From: an uncultured Candidatus Saccharibacteria bacterium | GTDB lineage: Bacteria > Patescibacteriota > Saccharimonadia > Saccharimonadales > Saccharimonadaceae | Length of the DNA: 64,000 bases | NCBI GenBank assembly: GCA_938045445.1 | Contig: CALIMM010000012.1 | Span: 42,060-106,059, forward strand | Direction of reading: 5' to 3' | Shown here: positions 8,570 to 17,069 of the stretch, piece by piece | How the letters are laid out: each line of letters begins with the position of its first letter | Position numbering within the stretch: the first letter of the stretch is position 1 | The notes under the pieces: generated by a model | The model's database searches: none | Seen by the model: the letters and a program-made list of their open reading frames with translations, nothing else | What the model was told of the DNA's origin: nothing | Position numbers and translations under genes: made by a program

Positions 8570-9910
8570 CTACCGAAGGAGCGCCCGGTGAGCCTGGGTG
8601 ATGACGGTGTCATTATTCTCCTGGCCGAGCAGCGCTGCTTGCTGCTTGATGTCATCTCTGGTCACTAGCAGCCGCATCAGGTTGTAATACTGGAAGGTTG
8701 CCTGTGCAATGGCGCGGTGGTTCTGCCCCATCGCGATGAGCTCGCGCCGCTTGCCCACCTTGTTGCCCGTCCGTGCAGGGTAGCGGGCATCGAGTGCGGT
8801 ATAAAATTGCCGAAGCGTCTCCACTAGCTCTGGCGCAACACAATGCGCGCGGCGGCGGGCTGGCTTGCCCCGATAGGCAATGGCAAAGTAATTAGTATCG
8901 TTCTCTGGGTCGTAGAATGGCTCGGTGAGCAGGAGGCGCATATTGCCAATGTCACTATCGATAAATTCGCTGATATCGAGTGCGGCGAAGAACGTCTCTG
9001 CATCGGGGAATGGCGATTGGTAGTCGACTCCTTGGGTATTCTCTGCGGTTGGCCACACGAGATCAGGCGCAGCGTCGCGGTGTGTTATTGGTATATCGAT
9101 CAGCGGTTTACCTTCGTCAATGAGTGCTTGGAGGTGCTGAGTCTCAGGCCTCAGCAAACACTGCTCGAGCAGTGTTGCATAGCGCTCCATATCCATAAAG
9201 CTTGGGGTATTCTCGTAGGGGTAGCGCACCCTATCACGTGGGCCACTGTTTTCTGCGAGCTTTGGTACCATTTTAAGCACATCTTCAAGGCGGCGAACGT
9301 CATCGTTTGTCATTGGAGTATCAAGTGCTTGGAGGTCATCATGCAATGCCTGTGCATCCTCTTCTGTCAGCTTCCCTTCTGTGTGGGGCTGGAGATTGTT
9401 CGGGCTAATCCGCTTGTGGCCAATCGAATACTCTACTGCCTGCGTGCCAGTTACATCTCCCTCTCCATCGCCCTTACGAATAGCATATGTGCGGGCAATA
9501 GTGAGCGCCTCATCGGAGTTCCGGATAGGAACCTGGGTTTTTATATCAAGAAAGAGCTCATCGCCAGTCGGCTGATTATTACGCATACACGAGGAGCGGA
9601 AGGCAATTTGCTGTGGATATTGGAGGCGTCGCCCTTTATCACTCTGCTCGTAGTCATCTGGTACAGCAATCGTCTCGTCACTACCTTGACCAATAAATAT
9701 CTTCCGGACGACATCATCTGGCAGCTCCACACGATATCCTTGGTGCCACGTGTCGCCATATGATGGGGCTACTGGCGGCTCTTCGTATGGCTCACCATAG
9801 AGATAAAGCGTATACCACCCCTCTGCTAGTAGCCTATTAAGACTCTCCGGCGAAGCCTGGAACTCCCCATTGGTATGATGCTCGGATGATGGTGGTATGT
9901 TATGGTTCAT
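8570..9910 (-). CDS. Large hypothetical soluble protein
   Basis: 446 residues from the ATG at 9908-9910. The open frame extends further upstream, but that part overlaps the epimerase gene in another frame and has no protein-like composition, so I reject it. The product is hydrophilic with no signal peptide or TM; the N-terminal ~25 residues are polar and disordered. A repeated theme of acidic helices and aromatic-proline turns is visible, but no known motif. No clear ribosome binding site precedes the chosen start. Confidence 0.6.
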   Translation of the reverse strand: MNHNIPPSSEHHTNGEFQASPESLNRLLAEGWYTLYLYGEPYEEPPVAPSYGDTWHQGYRVELPDDVVRKIFIGQGSDETIAVPDDYEQSDKGRRLQYPQQIAFRSSCMRNNQPTGDELFLDIKTQVPIRNSDEALTIARTYAIRKGDGEGDVTGTQAVEYSIGHKRISPNNLQPHTEGKLTEEDAQALHDDLQALDTPMTNDDVRRLEDVLKMVPKLAENSGPRDRVRYPYENTPSFMDMERYATLLEQCLLRPETQHLQALIDEGKPLIDIPITHRDAAPDLVWPTAENTQGVDYQSPFPDAETFFAALDISEFIDSDIGNMRLLLTEPFYDPENDTNYFAIAYRGKPARRRAHCVAPELVETLRQFYTALDARYPARTGNKVGKRRELIAMGQNHRAIAQATFQYYNLMRLLVTRDDIKQQAALLGQENNDTVITQAHRALLR

Positions 9911-9992
9911 AATTCCACTATAACCATTATTGGGTAGTGGTGTCAACTTGAGACTACTAAAATCTCGGAGCTCACTGCTTCTCGCAGTAGCC

Positions 9993-10691
9993 TCACCACC
10001 CCACCCGCACGCCATACTGTGCCGTCTGCCCCGGCACGAGCGCTGCGGCATGAGCTGGGTTATCGGCGAAGGAATTGCCGCTGTGCGTTGGCTCGACACA
10101 GAGGTACGGGCCCAACCCATCCGTCCAAACCGCCCAGCGAGGTAATTCCTCGCTCTGCAGCGTAATGGTGCGCCGGCCTGTGGCAAGCTGGCGCGTGGGC
10201 CCATCAACGAAGATCGTATCGGCGAGTGGCGCAAGGTCGGTGAGCGACTGGCCATCCAGCACGAGCGTGCCATCATACGCAAAATACGGGTGGAAGGCCG
10301 GTGCCACGAGCAGTTCATCCTCGCCAACATTCACCAGTGTGAGCTGCATTGCAAGCTGGTGCTCCGCCACTGTATACACCAAGCGAGACTCCAGCCCGGC
10401 ATAATCATCACTTCCCTGCAGCACGAGCTCCACCCGGTTACTCGCCTGCTCCATCACCTGCCACTGGCTGGTGCGGCCAAAGCCATGCTGCGCCAGGCCA
10501 CTCGCTCCGCCTGGGCCAAAGTTGGGTAGGCAAACGTGGCAGCCACCGCGCGTTTTGCGCTCGCCATCAGGGGTGGTGAGCTGCTGCAGTGGGTAGAATA
10601 CATCCCCATGCTCGTCAGCCAGGCTGGTGATATACGCGCCGCTTGTGGTGATAGTTGCGGTGGTTGTGCCAGTGTGTAGCGTGATGTTCAT
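9993..10691 (-). CDS. Aldose 1-epimerase / hexose-6-phosphate mutarotase-like protein
   Basis: 232 residues with the galactose mutarotase-like beta-sandwich pattern: an early ITSLAD strand turn, the R-G-G-x-H-V-C-L-P-N-F-G-P loop, AQHGFGR supplying a His/Arg pair, and the later APAFHPYF with the second active-site His. These match the YeaD/hexose-6-phosphate mutarotase branch, which interconverts alpha and beta anomers of sugars or sugar phosphates. AAGGAG lies seven bases before the ATG. It starts 35 bases after truB ends, so the two are probably cotranscribed, although their functions are unrelated. Confidence 0.85.
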   Translation of the reverse strand: MNITLHTGTTTATITTSGAYITSLADEHGDVFYPLQQLTTPDGERKTRGGCHVCLPNFGPGGASGLAQHGFGRTSQWQVMEQASNRVELVLQGSDDYAGLESRLVYTVAEHQLAMQLTLVNVGEDELLVAPAFHPYFAYDGTLVLDGQSLTDLAPLADTIFVDGPTRQLATGRRTITLQSEELPRWAVWTDGLGPYLCVEPTHSGNSFADNPAHAAALVPGQTAQYGVRVGW

Positions 10692-10726
10692 CGGTTGCTC
10701 CTTGCGTCTTTATTTATTGTGTATGG

Positions 10727-11431
10727 CTAATCAACAATCCCAAAATCCTGCAGCCGCTGCGCCTCTGCTACTGGCCAATCAGCAATCGCCGTACGCCGCA
10801 GCGCCGCGCAGTACGCCCCCGTGCCAAGCTGCCCGCCAATATCCACCGCCAGGCTGCGAATGTATGTGCCGCTACTCACCCGCGTGCGAATGACGAGCCG
10901 CGGATACTGATACTCCAGCACCTCCAGCGAGTGGATTGTAATGGTGCGCTCTGGCAACTCCACTTCCTTACCATCACGCGCGAGCTTATAAGCCCGCTGA
11001 CCGTTGATCTTGATGGCACTAAAGATTGGTGGCCGCTGGCGAATCTCACCAATGAAGTGCTGGAGCACCTTATCGAGCTGCTGACGTGATGGCGGTGTGA
11101 TGGGCACCTTAGCATCTTCTGGCACATACGGCGCTATCTCCCCTTCTGGGTCGCCTGTGGTGCTGGTTTGGCCCAGGATGATCGTCGCTTCGTACGTCTT
11201 GTCGAGCTTGGTATAGCGCATGGCATTGCGGCACTCCGCTCCCGTCACCAGCAGCAAAAGGCCCGTCGCAAAGGGGTCAAGTGTACCACAGTGCCCCACC
11301 TTCACCTTCTTGCCAGCCTGCTGGCTCAGCACCCGCCGCACCCGCGCCACCACCCCAAAGCTCGTCATACCAGCTGGCTTGTCGATGTGGAGAATGCGGT
11401 TGTATGATGAATCAGATGTTTGGTGCGTCAT
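10727..11431 (-). CDS. truB: tRNA pseudouridine(55) synthase
   Basis: 234 residues. It converts U55 of the tRNA T-loop to pseudouridine. The family signature is clear: LHIDKPAGMTSF at the start and the catalytic motif GHCGTLDPFATGLL with the Asp nucleophile, then RQRPPIFSAIKINGQRAYKLARDG and a substrate-binding SSGTYIRSLAVDIG. The C-terminal PUA-like extension is absent, giving a short form. A TATACT box lies six bases before the ATG with no Shine-Dalgarno, so translation is probably leaderless. Confidence 0.96.
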   Translation of the reverse strand: MTHQTSDSSYNRILHIDKPAGMTSFGVVARVRRVLSQQAGKKVKVGHCGTLDPFATGLLLLVTGAECRNAMRYTKLDKTYEATIILGQTSTTGDPEGEIAPYVPEDAKVPITPPSRQQLDKVLQHFIGEIRQRPPIFSAIKINGQRAYKLARDGKEVELPERTITIHSLEVLEYQYPRLVIRTRVSSGTYIRSLAVDIGGQLGTGAYCAALRRTAIADWPVAEAQRLQDFGIVD

Positions 11432-11437
11432 GTGGTT

Positions 11438-11443
11438 AGTATA
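11438..11443 (-). promoter_or_regulatory. -10 box for leaderless truB transcript
   Basis: Minus-strand TGCTATACT (hexamer at plus 11438-11443) ends six bases before the truB ATG. It matches the extended -10 pattern found before several other starts in this window. Confidence 0.6.
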
Positions 11444-11455
11444 GCATGACGGAGC

Positions 11456-11485
11456 AAAAAACCAGCCGCGAGGGGCTGGTCTTTT
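11456..11485 (-). terminator. Intrinsic terminator of the 11493-12158 gene
   Basis: Stem ACCAGCC (11461-11467) with GGCTGGT (11474-11480), followed on the minus strand by a six-T run. It sits between the hypothetical gene and the truB promoter. Confidence 0.8.
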
Positions 11486-11492
11486 GGGCTAC

Positions 11493-12158
11493 CTAGGCTT
11501 CGATACTTCCTGCTGGTGTGAAAGATTGTCCTTTGTGGTGATTATGCTCACCCTGTCTCACCTGCATAAACGCATTAAGCTCTTCGGTCAACTCAAGAAT
11601 TTCATCGTAGTGCGATGGATCGTCATAGGATAGCTGTTTGGTTCTTAGCACAAATTTGTCTCCCTCAAACTTAAGCCAAGTTATGCCATCCTTGGTTGCA
11701 AGACCACCATACGAGCAATTATAGCCAAATTTCAGGTCGCGTGCTGTTGATGCCGCTTGCGCCTCTCCTGCCATCGCACCAGAGAGCTTGAATAGTATAA
11801 GTACGCCATCGCAGCCCTCACCCGCAGTGCCCTCCGACTCAAATGCAACAACAGATGTCGCAAGGTCGATGTTTTCTTCTCCCATCTCTGTCGTATATAT
11901 TTGGTGTGGTTCAAATAAACGAGCTTGTGTGTGAGCACTGCGATTAATATAAATACCCAATCTGTTAAGACTCGCACTGACGGTAGTAATATTAGCAGTA
12001 CCTCGAGCATGTACATCAACCTCTTCTGTTGCATCAGGCTTATCAAGAACATCCAAGAGAGCAATGAGTCGTTGCCGCTCTGCGTCCCTCTTGTATGCTT
12101 CTTGCTGGACGCCTGTAACGTTATAGTTTTTAAGTAGATTGGGTTTGCTGCTGTCCAT
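11493..12158 (-). CDS. Hypothetical soluble protein
   Basis: 221 residues, no signal peptide or TM. The first ~50 residues are polar and helical; the middle is mixed, with a Gly-rich GEGCDGVLILF strand-like segment and a GYNCSYGGLATKDG turn; the end is a His/Asn/Lys tail. I do not recognise the family. A dinucleotide repeat (CT)7 lies 18-31 bases upstream of the ATG, inside the probable promoter, and TTATTATATAG directly precedes the start. A strong terminator follows. Confidence 0.6.
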   Translation of the reverse strand: MDSSKPNLLKNYNVTGVQQEAYKRDAERQRLIALLDVLDKPDATEEVDVHARGTANITTVSASLNRLGIYINRSAHTQARLFEPHQIYTTEMGEENIDLATSVVAFESEGTAGEGCDGVLILFKLSGAMAGEAQAASTARDLKFGYNCSYGGLATKDGITWLKFEGDKFVLRTKQLSYDDPSHYDEILELTEELNAFMQVRQGEHNHHKGQSFTPAGSIEA

Positions 12159-12175
12159 AATGGACTATATAATAA

Positions 12176-12189
12176 CTCTCTCTCTCTCT
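12176..12189. repeat. (CT)7 dinucleotide repeat in a promoter
   Basis: Seven perfect CT units. On the minus strand they read GA units just upstream of the TATATA-like -10 region of the 11493-12158 gene. Slippage would change promoter spacing. Confidence 0.7.
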
Positions 12190-12253
12190 GGGCTGTCAAG
12201 AAATCTACATATACAAATCTTATGATCTTCCGGTTTCACCCCTCCTCTACCAA

Positions 12254-12278
12254 AAACCGGCCAAATCATGGCCGGTTT
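12254..12278 (-). terminator. Intrinsic terminator of the DHH-like gene
   Basis: Perfect 10-bp stem AAACCGGCCA (12254-12263) with TGGCCGGTTT (12269-12278), loop of five, followed by T residues on the minus strand. Confidence 0.8.
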
Positions 12279-12318
12279 ATCGTGTCATTTCTCATGTAGC
12301 GGTAAAAGCCAGTAGCCC

Positions 12319-13863
12319 CTACTTCTCCGGTACGTGGAATTGCGATGGGTTGGCTTGGTCTTTCTTGGCCTTAGCCTCAGACTGGAGTGCAGCATCAAGC
12401 TGGGCCATGGGGTTATCAGCATCGGGCCCAGGCAGCGGTGGCACGCCTGGTGGCAATGGTGGCAAGCTAGAAAAATCTGGCATTGGTGGCAGTGGCGGCA
12501 GAGCCGGCCCTTCGGCATCATCAGCTGGTGCAGCTCGGTGCTTGGCGTCGAGATCGGCCAGGGTTTCTTTGCCCGTTGGTGGCGGAAGGATATCGTCGTT
12601 GTGAGCCATCGGCACACGTGGCATGTCATTGACATTGGGGACAGTTGGCTCATGGTCGAGCGCTGCCGTCGCGGCATTGAGCGGTGCTTGGCTACCTGGT
12701 GTGTCGTCACTGTCGAGGTAGCGCCCACCCTTGTGCGAGAGGATGGTCTTGTTGCGGCCATTCTCACGCTCGCGGCGTTTGTCGTCGGCCGCTTGCTTGG
12801 TCGTAGCATTGAGTGTGCCACCTAGGCTCGGCTCACTTAGCGGCGTCTCGATGGGCTGACGCCATGGCTCAGCACTGCTGTTGCGCCCCGATGAGCGCCG
12901 TGGGGCTGGCGCGGGCTCGGGCTGTGGATTATTTTTGGCTAGTTGCTGGGCTAGCTCAGCTTCGTCAGCATCGGTCTGGCTTAACTTTTTTTTTCCAGCC
13001 TCAGCGTTGTGCGAGATAACGAGTGACTTGTCTTTGTTATTTGCCTGAGCAGGCTTCTTACTAGCCGGCTTGGCAGGCATTGGGCCTGCAGCCAGCTGCT
13101 TGGCCTCGGCGAGCTTGGCCGCAATCAGCTGTTGGTCGCCGCCAGCACTCATCAGTTGTGCGGCGAGGGTCATAACACGCGAGGTGGTCTTTTCGTTGCT
13201 AAAGCGCTCGGTGGCCGCTACAATACCGGTCAAAAAGGCTGTGGCAATATGCTTGTCGAGGAGCGGCTGCTCATCATCCGTACTATCAAAGCCCTGAGCG
13301 AGGCTGGCCGCGAGCTCACTATAGCTGCTGGCCTGAGGATCCGTCCAGACGATATTGCCCAGCGTACCTGGCGCATCAATGTGCAGCGCTGCCACTGGCG
13401 ACTCGCGCAGAATACGGCCATGCCCTTTGAGCGCTGGGTCGAGGTCATCCTCGCTGCGCACACCGATCGTCACGACGAACTGCACATTGTAATCACCCTG
13501 GCTAAATTCCAAATCACTCTGGCTAATCGTTGCGCGATACGGCGTGATGAAAATCTTGACGAGGTCGCCATCGAGCTTGTAGCGCAAATGGTCGGCCTTT
13601 TCCTTATCAAGGGCAATGATGAAATCTCGCAGACTATCCACCGTGCTCTCAAAGGTACGCTCTGGCTCCAAGAAGCCCACTGCCGTTGGTACATCCCCGC
13701 TAAAGACGGCTGTGGCGTGCTTGTCGAGCTTGTTGAGCAAAAGCGTCAACCCCAGTGCTGCACTCAGCTCATCTACCGTGGGGTGGGCGTTGACCGCCAC
13801 CAAAATATTATTACTCTCACCTAGTTTGTCGATGATTTGTTGCCGCACCTTTATCTCGTCCAT
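12319..13863 (-). CDS. DHH-phosphoesterase-like protein with degenerate active site and Pro-rich tail
   Basis: 514 residues. Residues ~1-255 follow the DHH/nanoRNase (RecJ-like) N-terminal fold in order: ILVAVNAHPTVDELSAALGL corresponds to motif I, and AFLTGIVAATERFSNEKTT followed by AAQLMSAGGDQQLIAAKL corresponds to the late conserved helix pair. Key metal ligands appear changed: motif I has HPTVDE where active members have an NPDGD-type sequence, and the DTGxF motif reads ATERF. No DHH triad is visible, so it may be a non-catalytic nucleotide or RNA binder. Residues ~255-514 are a Lys/Ala then Pro-rich disordered tail. The start at 13863 has AGGAG three bases before it; the TTG 24 bases upstream is rejected. 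A TTGACG/TAGGAT promoter precedes. Confidence 0.7.
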   Translation of the reverse strand: MDEIKVRQQIIDKLGESNNILVAVNAHPTVDELSAALGLTLLLNKLDKHATAVFSGDVPTAVGFLEPERTFESTVDSLRDFIIALDKEKADHLRYKLDGDLVKIFITPYRATISQSDLEFSQGDYNVQFVVTIGVRSEDDLDPALKGHGRILRESPVAALHIDAPGTLGNIVWTDPQASSYSELAASLAQGFDSTDDEQPLLDKHIATAFLTGIVAATERFSNEKTTSRVMTLAAQLMSAGGDQQLIAAKLAEAKQLAAGPMPAKPASKKPAQANNKDKSLVISHNAEAGKKKLSQTDADEAELAQQLAKNNPQPEPAPAPRRSSGRNSSAEPWRQPIETPLSEPSLGGTLNATTKQAADDKRRERENGRNKTILSHKGGRYLDSDDTPGSQAPLNAATAALDHEPTVPNVNDMPRVPMAHNDDILPPPTGKETLADLDAKHRAAPADDAEGPALPPLPPMPDFSSLPPLPPGVPPLPGPDADNPMAQLDAALQSEAKAKKDQANPSQFHVPEK

Positions 13864-13897
13864 AGCTCCTACTTTTGCCTTACCCAAAACTCCATCT

Positions 13898-13927
13898 ATC
13901 CTACCATAAGTAATTTCGTTTCGTCAA
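13898..13927 (-). promoter_or_regulatory. Sigma70-type promoter for the DHH-like gene
   Basis: On the minus strand, TTGACG (plus 13922-13927), an 18-base spacer and TAGGAT (plus 13898-13903), about 35 bases before the chosen start. The recurrent ACCTCTGTTA word lies just upstream on the same strand (plus 13942-13951). Confidence 0.5.
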
Positions 13928-13973
13928 TGGCGAGTCGCGATTAACAGAGGTAGGTATGCGAAGTATAGCAAAG

Positions 13974-13999
13974 AAAAACACCTCACTCGAGGTGTTTTT
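13974..13999 (-). terminator. Intrinsic terminator of rpsT
   Basis: Perfect 11-bp stem AAAAACACCTC (13974-13984) with GAGGTGTTTTT (13989-13999) and a four-base loop; the minus strand ends in five T residues. Confidence 0.85.
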
Positions 14000-14023
14000 G
14001 TATATGCTCTCGTGCCTATTGCT

Positions 14024-14278
14024 TTACGCAAGCTTGACGCCAGCAGCCTTGGCAGCCTTGGCGAGCGATGCTTTGCGGCGGCTGGCGGTGTTTTTCTTGA
14101 GCAAACCCTTCTTGACGGCTTTGTCGAGCTCGCTCTGGGCCTGGCTCAGGGCGGCAGCGCTTGGCTCGGCAGCAAAGGCCTTGGTGCTGGCCTTGATGGC
14201 GCGCTTGGTAGCAATGTTGCGCTGGCGGCGAGTAGCCGTTTGCTTCATGCGTTTGACAGCTGATTTGATGATGGGCAT
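14024..14278 (-). CDS. rpsT: 30S ribosomal protein S20
   Basis: 84 residues, Lys/Ala-rich and all-helical, as expected for S20, which binds the 5' domain and helix 44 of 16S rRNA. Diagnostic segments are KSAVKRMKQTATRRQRN near the N-terminus and the KKGLLKKNTASRRKASLAK region, where family members keep a xIHxNxAARxKSRL-type sequence. AGAGGA lies seven bases before the ATG. Monocistronic with its own terminator. Confidence 0.95.
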   Translation of the reverse strand: MPIIKSAVKRMKQTATRRQRNIATKRAIKASTKAFAAEPSAAALSQAQSELDKAVKKGLLKKNTASRRKASLAKAAKAAGVKLA

Positions 14279-14428
14279 TAATTTCCTCTATCGCTTATTA
14301 TTATGGGTTAGTACTACAATCAAGCGCTCATTATAAGGCATGGCGCAGGATTTGTAAAGAGCTACCACAGAAGAGAATATCGATTACACGCTACCATCCC
14401 ATAACAATTATCGTGAGATAGCTACACC

Positions 14429-15370
14429 CTACCGCCCCGCCACCGCAAACAAAAAGCTCTCTACTGCATCCCACGGTGGTATGCCCGTTGTCTTCATGTC
14501 GGCATCAAGCTGAGCAGCCCGCTGGGTGAGGGTGCGGATATCAGCTGGCGCGACCTGCCTGGTGAGCGGCTTGGTTTTTTTGACGACGTAGGGGTGAAGT
14601 GAGAGCTCGCGCGCAATCTCCGCCTCCCCTGCCTCGCCATAGCATGCAATCGCCGCCAGCTGAGCCCACTGCGCCCAGATGAGCGCCGCGGTTTGGTATG
14701 GGTCGTGGCTCAGGCGCAGCTCGTCTAGGGCAGCGCGCAGGGCTGGGCCTCGGCGCTCTACTGCGAGAGTTACGACATCAAAGACCGAGAACTCACGGGC
14801 CGGTGGTAACACGGTGGCAATTGCATCATCAGTAACGGTTTCGAGCTGAGCCAGCGCATCGATGGCGTGTGCCAGCTGCAGCTGGTCGATCGACCCGCCA
14901 TATCCCTTTTCATCCGGCACCAGAGCTCGCTCCACCATGCTGCGCACATGCGCTGGGCTCAGCGACACGCCGCGTGCATTGGCGAGCTGGCGCAGCCACC
15001 GCTCGGCGGCAGGACGCTGCCGGTCGGTCAGTGGATCAGCAGCGATAATAGTCGCGGCTTTGCACAGTGCTTTATACGTTTTGGTGCGCTTATCTAGCCC
15101 TGGCTCTACCAGCACAAGCGTCGTCTCGTCAGGGATATCATGTGCCCACTGGCCAAGCTGCTCCCAGAGGTCTGGACGCTCAGACAGGTGTCGCAGCACA
15201 ATGAGCCGCTGCGCCGCAAAGAGCGACACGCCGCGCACCAACTCCGCCAAGCCTGCCGCATCAAGCTGCTGAGTATCGATGTGTTCTGCTGGCACTGGCG
15301 CATGCTGGGTAATCTTCGCCAGCTCTTGCTCTGCTACGTAGCTATTCTTCCCCACGATGAGATAAAGCAT
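14429..15370 (-). CDS. holA: DNA polymerase III, delta subunit
   Basis: 313 residues. Delta is the clamp-loader subunit that opens the beta clamp. The N-terminal MLYLIVGKNSYVAEQEL is the usual delta start; residues ~50-130 carry the degenerate AAA+ core (RLIVLRHLSE, TTLVLVEPGLDKR), and the C-terminal collar domain shows LSLHPYVVKKTKPLTRQ and a final DAVESFLFAVAGR helix. Length is normal to slightly short. It begins three bases after mutM ends and is the last gene of the HAD-mutM-holA operon. Confidence 0.93.
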   Translation of the reverse strand: MLYLIVGKNSYVAEQELAKITQHAPVPAEHIDTQQLDAAGLAELVRGVSLFAAQRLIVLRHLSERPDLWEQLGQWAHDIPDETTLVLVEPGLDKRTKTYKALCKAATIIAADPLTDRQRPAAERWLRQLANARGVSLSPAHVRSMVERALVPDEKGYGGSIDQLQLAHAIDALAQLETVTDDAIATVLPPAREFSVFDVVTLAVERRGPALRAALDELRLSHDPYQTAALIWAQWAQLAAIACYGEAGEAEIARELSLHPYVVKKTKPLTRQVAPADIRTLTQRAAQLDADMKTTGIPPWDAVESFLFAVAGR

Positions 15371-15373
15371 GAG

Positions 15374-16255
15374 CTACTCCCTCACTTCCACTTGGCACAC
15401 CGGGCAAATGTGCGTCCCACGGCCTGCCACGCGAATCTTTATAATCTCTACGTCGGGGTGGCGCGGGCAGGGCTGCCCCTCACGGCGAAACACCTGTGCA
15501 AAGGCTAGGTAACTCCCCTTGTTACCCTCAGCATCGACGTAGTTGCGGTCGGTGCTGCCACCCTTGTCGATGCTCAGCTGCAGCACCTGCCGAATATGGG
15601 CAAAGAGCGCGGCAAGCTGCTCATCATCCACCATGCGCACCCGTGTGGCGGGGTGGAGCTGCGTCATCCACAGCGATTCATCGGCATAGATATTCCCCAC
15701 GCCAGCGATGGTCGTTTGGTCAAGGATAGCCGCCTTCATGGTCGTACCATTGCGCCGACGGATGCGCGTAATGAACTGCGCCGCCGTAGTATGCGGGTCG
15801 AGCGGCTCGGGCCCGACTTTTTGCATAAAAGGCAGCTGCACCACCTCTGGTGTAGGATAGAGCTTCATCCAGCCAAATTTGCGCAGGTCATTAAAGTATA
15901 AATGCGCGCCATCCGCAAAGGTTAGCGCTACCCGCGTTAAGCGGTCGGGCAGTTCATGGAGAAAGCTATCGTTTGGGTGGCCACCACCCCAGCGCTCCTC
16001 TCCAACAAAGAGCAGCTGGCCCGTCATTTTCAGGTGCACTACCAGTGTGTAATTGGTGCTCAGGCGAATCAGCAGCACCTTAGCGCGGCGCTCCACCGCC
16101 GTGATGGTCGCACCATGCAGGAAGTGCGCCACCGCCGCAGGGTCGTTGGGGAAGCTCTTGGGTGAGTCATACACCGTGCTTGCCACAACCTGCTTCCCCA
16201 CCACCAAGCGAGCTAAGCTCGCACGAATCGTCTCAACTTCAGGAAGCTCAGGCAT
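15374..16255 (-). CDS. mutM: Formamidopyrimidine-DNA glycosylase
   Basis: 293 residues. It excises 8-oxoG and Fapy lesions and nicks the abasic site. The N-terminal Pro/Glu catalytic start MPELPEVETI is intact, followed by VVHLKMTGQLL, the NDLRKFGW loop and the helix-two-turn-helix GVGNIYADESLW. The C-terminal zinc ribbon reads CPRH then CPVC, so the second of the four usual Cys ligands is His; the RGTH segment and final CQ are typical. It sits three bases after the HAD gene and three before holA. Confidence 0.97.
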   Translation of the reverse strand: MPELPEVETIRASLARLVVGKQVVASTVYDSPKSFPNDPAAVAHFLHGATITAVERRAKVLLIRLSTNYTLVVHLKMTGQLLFVGEERWGGGHPNDSFLHELPDRLTRVALTFADGAHLYFNDLRKFGWMKLYPTPEVVQLPFMQKVGPEPLDPHTTAAQFITRIRRRNGTTMKAAILDQTTIAGVGNIYADESLWMTQLHPATRVRMVDDEQLAALFAHIRQVLQLSIDKGGSTDRNYVDAEGNKGSYLAFAQVFRREGQPCPRHPDVEIIKIRVAGRGTHICPVCQVEVRE

Positions 16256-16258
16256 GGA

Positions 16259-16837
16259 CTATCGCTCCCCCACCAGCTCCTCAAGCTCGGCCATTGTGCG
16301 GCTATTGGCTGTGTGGAGGATAGCACGCATGCCAGCAGCTTCAGCCCCAGAGCAGTTGTCCAGCCGGTCGTCGATCATCACACACTGGCCAGGCAGCACA
16401 CCAAGCCGATCTGCCGCCAGCTCGAAGGCTTCGCGGCTTGGCTTGGCAACGTGCTCGGCATACGAGAGCACTACAGCATCAAAGAGCTCGCGCAGCTCAT
16501 CAGGAGTAAACAGTCGCTCGATCGTATCACTCCCCACATTACTCAGCAGCCCCACCTTGATGGCTGGGTGGTGCTGGCGCAGCGTGTGAATCATGGCAAT
16601 GAGCTCGCTATTGCGCACATGCACCTGCTCGAGCAACGCCGCTATCTGAGCTGGCGTCTGCTCCGAGAGCCGTGCCACCTCTGTAATAAACTCCTGCCGC
16701 GAGATGTAGCCATAGTCCGACTGCTTGTTAATATCCTCCAGCTCAGCCCGGCGATCCGGCGGGCACTGCGCCATCAGCACCTCGATGCTCCCACCATAGA
16801 GCACGCCAAAACAATCAAAAATCACTGCACGAATCAT
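16259..16837 (-). CDS. HAD-superfamily hydrolase, subfamily IA
   Basis: 192 residues. Motif I is IFDCFGVLYGG: the nucleophile Asp is present, while the usual second Asp (general acid) is Phe, as seen in some HAD-IA/epoxide-hydrolase-like members. Motif II is VGLLSNVGSD, motif III the Lys of HVAKPSREAFELAADRLGV, and motif IV CVMIDDRLDN. It probably acts on a small phosphorylated or halogenated substrate; the lack of the second Asp makes classic phosphatase activity uncertain. TATAAT (plus 16845-16850) lies seven bases before the ATG, so this is probably the leaderless first gene of the HAD-mutM-holA operon. Confidence 0.88.
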   Translation of the reverse strand: MIRAVIFDCFGVLYGGSIEVLMAQCPPDRRAELEDINKQSDYGYISRQEFITEVARLSEQTPAQIAALLEQVHVRNSELIAMIHTLRQHHPAIKVGLLSNVGSDTIERLFTPDELRELFDAVVLSYAEHVAKPSREAFELAADRLGVLPGQCVMIDDRLDNCSGAEAAGMRAILHTANSRTMAELEELVGER

Positions 16838-17069
16838 ACGCTCGATTATACCATTGGCGGTGGGGTGTGGCTAGCATGAGCTCTTCTTCCCTATCACTGC
16901 GCCCAATGGAGTATGAAATCAGATTGTCATAATCTCTTTTTAGCCTAGCACACAAGGCCGACATACAAGCCCGACCTGTATAGTATTCCACTCGATAGGA
17001 ATATAAAACGAAGCAGCATAAGATTGCCAGGGCTACTCGAACCCTAGACGTCAGCCACGCAGCGCCTTT
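16838..17069. other. Intergenic spacer, nothing recognised apart from the HAD promoter
   Basis: This spacer separates the HAD operon promoter (-10 at 16845-16850, minus) from the stop of the 17070-17675 gene. I see no RNA gene or clear terminator stem in it. Confidence 0.4.

Noticed and set aside
9911..10330. Upstream in-frame extension of the 8570-9910 gene
   Set aside because: It lies inside the epimerase gene in another frame and has a composition (Arg/Ser/Cys-rich) typical of an out-of-frame shadow.
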